DNA of 10,096 bases from an uncultured Ruaniaceae bacterium (GTDB lineage Bacteria; Actinomycetota; Actinomycetes; Actinomycetales; Beutenbergiaceae). A program made the position numbers and the translations under genes. The notes beneath the pieces were generated by a model, which was not told where the DNA came from, searched no databases, and worked only from the letters and a program-made list of their open reading frames with translations. Shown one piece after another: positions 1 through 4,880 of this stretch; the stretch's first letter is position 1, and each line of letters opens with the position of its first letter. The DNA is taken from assembly GCA_947251855.1 (NCBI GenBank), contig CAMXUZ010000349.1, forward strand, positions 1 to 10,096. The letters are read 5' to 3'.

Positions 1-1
1 C

Positions 2-1747
2 GGCCGGACGGTGGCGATCAAAGCTCTGCGCACTGACCTCATGTCCGACCCCACCTTCCAAGCCCGGTTCCGCCGCGAAGCACAATCCGCGGCGTCGCTG
101 AACCACCCCTCGATCGTCTCCGTGTACGACTCCGGTGAGGAGACGATCACCGGCGCCGATGGCACCGTGTACCGGATCCCGTACATCATCATGGAGTACG
201 TGGAGGGACACACGGTCCGGGACCTCGTCCGGGACGGGGCTGCCCTGCCCATCGATGAGGCGATCGAGATCACCATCGGCGTGCTCAACGCCCTCGAGTA
301 CTCCCACCACTCGGGGATCGTGCACCGGGATATCAAACCCGGGAACGTCATGCTCACGCCCACGGGCGCGATCAAAGTGATGGACTTCGGTATCGCGCGG
401 GTGCTGACCGACACCTCCTCGACGATGACGCAAACGCAGGCGGTCGTCGGCACCGCCCAGTACCTCTCGCCCGAGCAGGCGCGCGGCGAAGCGGTCGATG
501 CCCGCTCCGACCTGTACTCCACCGGCTGCCTGCTGTACGAACTACTCACCGGAAAACCGCCCTTCACGGGAGACTCCGCCGTCGCCGTCGCCTACCAACA
601 CGTAGGTGAGCACGCACCGGTGCCCTCCTCCATCGCACCCGACGTGCCTGAGGCGCTGGATCGGATCGCGATGAAGGCCCTCGCAAAGGACCGGGACGAA
701 CGGTACTCCTCGGCCGCGGCGTTCCGTTCCGACCTCGAGGCGGCGGCGCGGTCGGGAATCGTCAATGCCCCCGCGGTCGCCGCCCCGGTCGCCGCGACCC
801 AGGTACTCGGCGGTCAAAGCCCCTTCCCGCCCTCCGGCGCCGCTGCCGCGAACGGCACCGAAGGCTTCCCGGCGATCGATGAGATGGAGGAGGAAGAAGA
901 TCCGCAGCGTTCGAAGGCGTGGATCTGGATCCTCCTCGTCGCGCTGCTCGTGGGTGGGGGGATCCTCCTGTACGTGCTGCTCAATAAGGAACCACCCGTG
1001 GAGGAGCCGGAGCAGGTGGCCGTTCCTGAGCTCGAGCAGGGAATGACCGAGGATGAGGTGCGCCGGATCCTCGATGAGTCGCAGCTCGAGATGGTGGTCC
1101 AGGACCCCAAGGCTGATGACGAGATCGAGGAGGGGCGGCTTCTGGAATGGGACCCGGACTCCGGCACGATGGTGGAGGAAGAAACCCCCGTGAACGTCAC
1201 CTTCTCGGCCGGGCCCGACTCGCTCGTGATGCCCGACGTCACCGGGTACAAGAAGGACCGGGCCCAGGATGCGCTCATCGGGGAGGGCTTCGATCCCAAG
1301 AATTTCGTGTGGGAGACCGAACACGTCGCGGGCACGGAGAAGGACGAGGTCACGAGAACCTCCCCGGAGGATGGCGAGAGCGTCAAACCCGACGCCACGA
1401 TCACGATCTACCTCGCGACGGGTCTCGTTGAGGTTCCCGACGTCGTGGGCGACCAGTTGGACGACGCGCGGGAGGCGATCCCCCGGGGCATCCAGATCAA
1501 CACCTACACCACGCCCGTCTCCCCGGATGATTACGAACCGGGCGAAGTGCTGAGCCAGTCCCAGAAGGGGCTGCTCGCGTGGAACGAGACGATCACCCTG
1601 GAGATCGCGGAAGAGGAACCCGAACCAGAACCGGAGCCGGAGCCCACCGAAACGGACGAGCCCGAGCCCACGGACACGGAAACCTCCACGCCCCCCGAGG
1701 ACGAGGAGGACGGCCCGGGCAACGGCGATGGGGGCGGCGAGGGCTGA
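2..1747 (+). CDS. pknB: Serine/threonine protein kinase PknB with PASTA domains (5' partial)
   Basis: Membrane receptor kinase that in actinobacteria senses peptidoglycan fragments or lipid II through extracellular PASTA domains and phosphorylates cell-wall and division proteins. The gene is cut by the left edge: the first visible codons read G-R-T-V-A-I-K, so the catalytic VAIK lysine is present but the glycine-rich loop is off-window; the GTG at 11 is not the true start. Counting from position 11, HRD is at residues 105-107, DFG at 125-127, and the activation loop carries TMTQTQAVVGTAQYLSPEQ with T140 and T142 matching the two autophosphorylated threonines of M. tuberculosis PknB. A single membrane helix spans about 303-325. 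Three PASTA units follow (about 336-400, 406-470 and 473-538; the first is divergent), where M. tuberculosis PknB has four. The protein ends in a 40-residue acidic, Glu-Pro-rich and Gly-rich tail expected outside the cell. It converges on crgA with 28 bases between stops. Confidence 0.95.
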   Translation, partial: GRTVAIKALRTDLMSDPTFQARFRREAQSAASLNHPSIVSVYDSGEETITGADGTVYRIPYIIMEYVEGHTVRDLVRDGAALPIDEAIEITIGVLNALEYSHHSGIVHRDIKPGNVMLTPTGAIKVMDFGIARVLTDTSSTMTQTQAVVGTAQYLSPEQARGEAVDARSDLYSTGCLLYELLTGKPPFTGDSAVAVAYQHVGEHAPVPSSIAPDVPEALDRIAMKALAKDRDERYSSAAAFRSDLEAAARSGIVNAPAVAAPVAATQVLGGQSPFPPSGAAAANGTEGFPAIDEMEEEEDPQRSKAWIWILLVALLVGGGILLYVLLNKEPPVEEPEQVAVPELEQGMTEDEVRRILDESQLEMVVQDPKADDEIEEGRLLEWDPDSGTMVEEETPVNVTFSAGPDSLVMPDVTGYKKDRAQDALIGEGFDPKNFVWETEHVAGTEKDEVTRTSPEDGESVKPDATITIYLATGLVEVPDVVGDQLDDAREAIPRGIQINTYTTPVSPDDYEPGEVLSQSQKGLLAWNETITLEIAEEEPEPEPEPEPTETDEPEPTDTETSTPPEDEEDGPGNGDGGGEG

Positions 1748-1775
1748 TCCTCACCGGCGGCGATGCGCGGCGCGG

Positions 1776-2030
1776 TCAGCGCCAGCGCATCGTCATGATG
1801 AAGCCCGCCATGATGATCGCGAAGCCGACTCCGAGGTTCCAGTTTCCGAGACCGGGCAGCGGGTACTGCGAACCGGAGAGATAGGTCACGACGATGTACA
1901 CCAGCCCGACAAGGAACAGGGTCACCATCACGGGCACCCACCACTGCGGGTTCGGGGCTTCCTTCGCCGCGGGTTGGTGGGAAACGGGTGGAGGGGTCTG
2001 CTTCTTCTTGCGCGACCGGGATTTCGGCAT
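1776..2030 (-). CDS. crgA: Cell division protein CrgA
   Basis: An 84-residue protein matching CrgA, the small actinobacterial membrane protein that binds FtsZ, FtsQ, FtsI and CwsA and helps place PBPs at the septum (known from Streptomyces and mycobacteria). It has a basic N-terminus (PKSRSRKKK), a proline-rich linker, the typical N-P-x-W-W-V-P entry into the first membrane helix (about residues 30-50), the YLSGSQYPLPGLGNWNLGVG loop, and a second helix (about 65-82) ending in MRWR. Length and two-helix topology fit the family. The start is supported by AGGAG at 2036-2040 (complement), five bases upstream of ATG. It diverges from the DUF881 gene, as crgA does from Rv0012 in M. tuberculosis. 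Convergence with pknB instead of the usual arrangement is unusual. Identification is confident. Confidence 0.95.
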   Translation of the reverse strand: MPKSRSRKKKQTPPPVSHQPAAKEAPNPQWWVPVMVTLFLVGLVYIVVTYLSGSQYPLPGLGNWNLGVGFAIIMAGFIMTMRWR

Positions 2031-2102
2031 GTGGACTCCTTGAACGACTCGCCAGCCATGATACTCCGAACCGGCCGTGAAGTTTTCTCACCCGCGGCAC
2101 CG

Positions 2103-2108
2103 TAGAAT
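2103..2108 (+). promoter_or_regulatory. Putative -10 box (TAGAAT) giving a leaderless DUF881 transcript
   Basis: TAGAAT lies six bases before the ATG at 2115, so a transcript starting at the usual distance would begin at or next to the start codon. No Shine-Dalgarno sequence is seen before that ATG, which agrees with leaderless translation, common in actinobacteria. No clear -35 element is visible. This is an inference from motif and spacing. Confidence 0.45.
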
Positions 2109-2114
2109 CGGGCC

Positions 2115-2915
2115 ATGGCCCCCTCCTCGCGAAAGCTCCCGTTTTCGCCCTCGCGCACCCTCGGGTGGAGCGCGGGCGTGGTGGGATTGATCGCGGGTCT
2201 GATGTTCGCCACGAACGCGAGCCTGTTCGCTACCTCTCCCGACGAGCGCCGCCCGGAGAACCTCGCGGAACTCGTTCACCTCGAGCGGGAACGGCTCGAT
2301 GCGACCAATAGAGAGGTCGAGGAGCTGCGTTCCGAGGTCACGGACCTCATCCAGAACCAGAAGACGGTCACGAGTCCCACGGGCGCCGACGAGACCGCGG
2401 CCGGGCGCGTGGCGGTGGAGGGCCCGGGCGTCGTCGTCAAACTCTGGGATGCGCCCGCACGCGATCCCCTTCCCGATGGGGTCGGGTTCGATGATCTCAT
2501 CGTGCACCAGCAGGACCTTGAAGCCGTCATCAACGCGTTATGGGCCGGCGGCGCGGAAGCGATGGCGGTCCAGGGTCACCGGGTGACGAGCAGCTCCTCC
2601 ATCCGCTGCGTGGGAAATGTTCTCCTCATCGATAGCTCGGTGTATTCCCCGCCTTACGAGATCAGCGCCGTCGGCGAACCACGAGCACTCACCTCTTCGT
2701 TGATGAGTTCTCCCCAAATTCTGACGTATCTCGATTATGTCGAGGCACTACAGTTAGGCTGGTCCCTGGATACCATCGAGGATCTACACATCGCTGCCGA
2801 CGAGGGAAGCATCACGATGAATTATGCCGCGTTGCCCGGGGAGGAGCCGATCTCCCTACCGCCCGCTCCCGACGGTACCGACCCCGGACCTTCGGGCACT
2901 GAGGGAATTGAATGA
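2115..2915 (+). CDS. DUF881 family membrane-anchored protein (Rv0012-like)
   Basis: A 266-residue protein with a short basic N-terminus, one membrane helix at about residues 16-37, a charged coiled-coil-like stretch at about 48-80 (LVHLERERLDATNREVEELR and onward), and an extracytoplasmic DUF881 domain at about 95-245. Recognisable family features are the GPGVVVKLWDAP segment, DLIVHQQDLEAVINALWAGG and the later AISAVG-like/LTYLDYVEALQLGW region. The tail is acidic and proline-rich. The biochemical function of DUF881 is not established. The gene is conserved beside crgA and upstream of the sortase in actinobacteria, and the topology would suit an envelope or division role, which is inference. 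Its stop overlaps the sortase start in an ATGA arrangement (2912-2915), so the two are probably translationally coupled. A TAGAAT box six bases before the ATG suggests leaderless expression. Confidence 0.9.
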   Translation: MAPSSRKLPFSPSRTLGWSAGVVGLIAGLMFATNASLFATSPDERRPENLAELVHLERERLDATNREVEELRSEVTDLIQNQKTVTSPTGADETAAGRVAVEGPGVVVKLWDAPARDPLPDGVGFDDLIVHQQDLEAVINALWAGGAEAMAVQGHRVTSSSSIRCVGNVLLIDSSVYSPPYEISAVGEPRALTSSLMSSPQILTYLDYVEALQLGWSLDTIEDLHIAADEGSITMNYAALPGEEPISLPPAPDGTDPGPSGTEGIE

Positions 2916-3673
2916 GCACTCTTACTCACCCCGACCCCCTGCCCACCCGCCATCGGCGCCGTACGACGCATTCCCGGCCCCGACCGTCCGCGGGGAACGT
3001 CCTCCTCGGGTTCATCGGCGAACTCCTCATCACCGCGGGCGTGCTCATCGGGCTGTTCGTCGTGTGGCAGGTGTATTACACCGACGTTATCGGCCAGCGT
3101 GCGGCGAGCGAACACATCGAACAGTTCGAATCCGGGCTGCCGGAGGTCTCCTCCGATGTGGCTGAGGAGAACCGCGAGGAAGCACCCGTGGCGCTCGGCG
3201 AGGGGCAGTTCGGGGTGCTGTACGTGCCCCGCTGGGGGGAGGATTATCGGATGCCGATCGCCGAGGGCACCGGCATGGACATCCTTGATGGCGGCTTCGT
3301 CGGGCACTACCCGTCGACTCAGATGCCGGGGGAGATCGGGAATTTCGCCCTCGCCGGTCACCGCCAGTCTCAGGGGAAACCGTTCCGTTACGTGGAGGAA
3401 TTGGAGGACGGCGATCCCCTCATCGTGCGCACCGAAGACCATTTCTATGTCTACCGGGTGTCCTCGAACCGGATCGTGTATCCCGACCAGGTCGAAGTGC
3501 TCGCACCGAATCCGTTCGATCCTGAGGAAGAGCCCTCGACCTCGGTGATGACGCTGACGACCTGCCACCCGCTGTGGTCGATCCGCGAACGGTGGATCGT
3601 CCACGCGGAACTGGATTACTGGACGGACGCCGATGACGGGCGACCCGCTGACCTTCCGGAAGGGAGCTTGTAA
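2912..3673 (+). CDS. Class E sortase
   Basis: A 253-residue sortase: a membrane cysteine transpeptidase that cleaves an LAxTG/LPxTG-type sorting signal and joins the protein to the peptidoglycan cross-bridge. It has a basic, proline-rich cytoplasmic N-terminus, a membrane helix at about 30-53, and the sortase beta-barrel from about 85 to 235. The catalytic triad is visible: His150 in FALAGHRQS, Cys218 in TLTTCHP, and Arg227 in IRERWIV. Gene context (crgA, DUF881, sortase, small membrane protein) and the TLTTCHP style fit class E, the housekeeping class of high-GC actinobacteria. The start at 2912 is supported by GAGGGA five bases upstream and by the ATGA overlap with the previous gene. The TAATG overlap at 3671-3675 couples it to the next small gene. 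No sorting-signal substrate is seen in this window, so substrates must be elsewhere. Confidence 0.93.
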   Translation: MSTLTHPDPLPTRHRRRTTHSRPRPSAGNVLLGFIGELLITAGVLIGLFVVWQVYYTDVIGQRAASEHIEQFESGLPEVSSDVAEENREEAPVALGEGQFGVLYVPRWGEDYRMPIAEGTGMDILDGGFVGHYPSTQMPGEIGNFALAGHRQSQGKPFRYVEELEDGDPLIVRTEDHFYVYRVSSNRIVYPDQVEVLAPNPFDPEEEPSTSVMTLTTCHPLWSIRERWIVHAELDYWTDADDGRPADLPEGSL

Positions 3674-3834
3674 TGTACGGAGCTCTGTGGCGGATACTTC
3701 CCGGCCCGTGGATCGTGAAGCTTCTCATCGTGCTCATCCTCCTCGCCGCGATCGTGTACGCGCTGTTCGAGTACGTGTTTCCGTGGCTCGAACCCCTCCT
3801 TCCCCTGAACGAGAGCACGATCGAGGGCCCATAA
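3673..3834 (+). CDS. Small conserved single-pass membrane protein (53 aa)
   Basis: A short gene directly after the sortase: its ATG shares the last A of the sortase TAA (TAATG), and AGGGAG at 3661-3666 sits six bases upstream. The product begins MYGALWRILPGPWIVKLLIV, continues as one hydrophobic helix (about residues 12-36), and ends in EYVFPWLEPLLPLNESTIEGP. I recognise the YGALWR-LPGPW opening and FPW..P.. ending as a small protein commonly found after DUF881 and sortase genes in actinobacteria; this is from memory, with no named function. Translational coupling suggests it acts with the sortase or DUF881 protein, perhaps as a membrane partner, but that is inference. Confidence 0.85.
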   Translation: MYGALWRILPGPWIVKLLIVLILLAAIVYALFEYVFPWLEPLLPLNESTIEGP

Positions 3835-3837
3835 CGG

Positions 3838-3853
3838 GCGCCGCGCGCGGCGC
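3838..3853. repeat. Perfect 16-bp GC-only palindrome after the sortase operon
   Basis: GCGCCGCGCGCGGCGC is fully self-complementary and lies four bases after the last stop of the operon. It could fold into a hairpin that ends transcription, but there is no loop-friendly centre and no following T-run, so a terminator role is only a possibility. The rest of the 3835-3896 gap shows only the downstream promoter candidate. Confidence 0.35.
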
Positions 3854-3883
3854 GGCCGGTACTGCCGCGTGGGTTCTCGCCGA

Positions 3884-3889
3884 TAACAT
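3884..3889 (+). promoter_or_regulatory. Putative -10 box (TAACAT) giving a leaderless lipoprotein transcript
   Basis: TAACAT fits the TANNNT pattern and ends seven bases before the ATG at 3897, which places the expected transcription start at or beside the start codon. The only purine run (AGGA, 3893-3896) touches the ATG and is too close to serve as a ribosome binding site. No -35 is obvious. Confidence 0.4.
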
Positions 3890-3896
3890 TTCAGGA

Positions 3897-4628
3897 ATGC
3901 GTATAAAAACTCGCGGCCGAATTGCAGCAAGTTCCCTCACCCTTGCCCTCATCGCTGTGCTCGGCGGTTGCGACCTCGGCGATGATTCCGGCGGAGATGG
4001 CCCATCGGCGAACGCCCCTGCGCCGACCGAACGAGATCGCGCCAAAGGTGGCGATGCGAAGCAACCGGCGCCCTCGCGCGGGCCGGGTCAGGAATCGGAA
4101 TCCTTCGATCCGATCGAACTAGCAGGCACCGGTAGCGAGACCGTCGAATTCGAGATCCCCGATTCCTCTCCGGCCATCGTCCGCTTCACTCACGATGACA
4201 GCGGGCTGTTCCAGGCCACGAGTTACACCCCTGACGGGGAGTACATCACCTTCCTCACCAGCAGTTTCTTCTCCTACGAAGGTGTTCGGCCGCTGAATTT
4301 CCAAGAACCTCCGGCCGGGAAGTTCGAGATCAACGCCGAGGGCGAGTGGACCGCGACGATCGAGCCGCTCTCCGAGGTCCCCGAGGCGACCGCGGAAACT
4401 AAGGGTGGCGGCGATGCGGTGCTGAAGATTGCGGATCTGAACGCCACAACGGTTAACGTGCGCCATTCGGGCAGTTCGAACTTCCAAGTCTCCGCCTGGA
4501 GTGAAGAGCACAGGAAGTATCTCATCAATGAAATCGGCATGTTCGATTCCCGCGTCGACATTCCGGAGGACGCGCTGTTTCTAGAGATCGTCGCCGATGG
4601 CAGCTGGAGACTCGACTTCGATAACTAG
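3897..4628 (+). CDS. Putative lipoprotein with two related beta-rich repeats
   Basis: A 243-residue predicted exported lipoprotein of unknown function. The N-terminus has basic residues, a hydrophobic core and a lipobox ending LGG-Cys25, so signal peptidase II processing and lipidation are expected. Residues 26-72 are a Gly/Pro/Asp-rich, probably disordered linker. Two similar segments follow, about 77-156 and 170-243. Each opens with a Gly-rich turn and a strand (VEFEIPDSS; VLKIADLNA), has an F-Q-(A/V)-S core strand (GLFQATSY; SNFQVSAW), and ends in a closing strand motif (FEINAEGEWTATIE; LEIVADGSWRLDF). This suggests a duplicated small beta-sandwich, possibly binding something at the outer face of the membrane. 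I do not recognise the family. The ATG at 3897 is chosen because it begins the signal peptide; the frame is open further upstream but that extension overlaps the sortase operon. It occupies the place where trpG/pabA stands in related genomes. Confidence 0.8.
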   Translation: MRIKTRGRIAASSLTLALIAVLGGCDLGDDSGGDGPSANAPAPTERDRAKGGDAKQPAPSRGPGQESESFDPIELAGTGSETVEFEIPDSSPAIVRFTHDDSGLFQATSYTPDGEYITFLTSSFFSYEGVRPLNFQEPPAGKFEINAEGEWTATIEPLSEVPEATAETKGGGDAVLKIADLNATTVNVRHSGSSNFQVSAWSEEHRKYLINEIGMFDSRVDIPEDALFLEIVADGSWRLDFDN

Positions 4629-4646
4629 CCCCTGGTCCTAGTTATC
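4620..4646. repeat. 9-bp inverted repeat (hairpin) over the lipoprotein stop and first DnaA box
   Basis: GATAACTAG at 4620-4628 is repeated in reverse complement as CTAGTTATC at 4638-4646, with a nine-base loop. The left arm contains the lipoprotein stop codon and the right arm runs into the first perfect DnaA box (4642-4650). There is no T-run, so it is not a standard terminator; it may be a weak terminator or part of the adjacent DnaA-binding region. Confidence 0.45.
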
Positions 4647-4650
4647 CACA
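4642..4650 (+). promoter_or_regulatory. DnaA box, perfect TTATCCACA
   Basis: Exact match to the consensus DnaA-binding 9-mer. It faces an inverted one-mismatch box at 4665-4673, with another direct one-mismatch box between them. Confidence 0.7.
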
Positions 4651-4663
4651 CGCTTCTCCACAG

Positions 4664-4728
4664 CTGGGGATAACCACAGACGTGTAATTCCACATATGTG
4701 AACAACCCTGGGGATAACCGTGTAATTC
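4664..4728. repeat. Imperfect tandem repeat inside the DnaA-box island
   Basis: CTGGGGATAACC occurs at 4664-4675 and again at 4708-4719, and CGTGTAATTC at 4681-4690 and 4719-4728. The two copies therefore share order and sequence, with the second shortened by six bases between the two blocks. Each copy contains one minus-strand DnaA-like box. A perfect palindrome, CACATATGTG (4691-4700), lies between them. This could be an array of iterated protein-binding sites. Confidence 0.6.
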
Positions 4729-4818
4729 GCACGACATCGGCAGTTTCCAGCGGCTTCACCTGTGCAAAAGCTGTGGAATGTGAAACTTCAACCACGCACA
4801 GGAAGATTTCCACGGAAG

Positions 4819-4827
4819 TTATCCACA
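4819..4827 (+). promoter_or_regulatory. DnaA box, perfect TTATCCACA
   Basis: Second exact consensus DnaA box in the island, followed four bases later by an inverted two-mismatch box (TGGGGATAT, 4832-4840), repeating the direct/inverted pairing seen at the left end. Confidence 0.7.
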
Positions 4828-4880
4828 GAGATGGGGATATCCGGACACCTCGCGGTCCTCAGGCTGTGGACTCCCCTCGC

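Larger units (their letters stand above)
4642..4873. other. Cluster of DnaA boxes; candidate replication origin or DnaA-binding locus
   Basis: This gene-free stretch contains two perfect TTATCCACA boxes (4642-4650 and 4819-4827, +). One-mismatch boxes are TTCTCCACA (4654-4662, +) and TGGGGATAA (4665-4673 and 4709-4717, -). TGTGAACAA (4697-4705) differs by one base from the actinobacterial form TGTGGACAA. Weaker matches are TGGGGATAT (4832-4840) and TGTGGACTC (4865-4873). Base composition in 4681-4800 is about 49% GC, well below the flanking genes. Dense boxes of both orientations in an AT-richer intergenic island are what bacterial oriC regions show. Against a standard actinobacterial oriC, neither dnaA nor dnaN adjoins it, and flanking genes point toward it rather than away. 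It could be a relocated or secondary origin, a DnaA-titration site, or a remnant. Confidence 0.65.

Noticed and set aside
542..1324. Minus-strand 260-codon frame inside pknB
   Set aside because: Antisense to clear kinase, membrane and PASTA sequence; no independent support.
1769..1783. GGCGC-ggtca-GCGCC hairpin at the crgA stop, as a terminator between pknB and crgA
   Set aside because: Stem of only five pairs, overlapping the crgA stop codon, with no T-run; too common in GC-rich DNA to call.
3633..3896. Upstream extension of the lipoprotein frame to 3633
   Set aside because: It would overlap the sortase end and the small coupled gene and would bury the signal peptide internally.
4775..4786. 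GGAATGTGAAAC as a possible parS site
   Set aside because: Only the GTGAAAC half agrees with the parS consensus and the other half is not its reverse complement.
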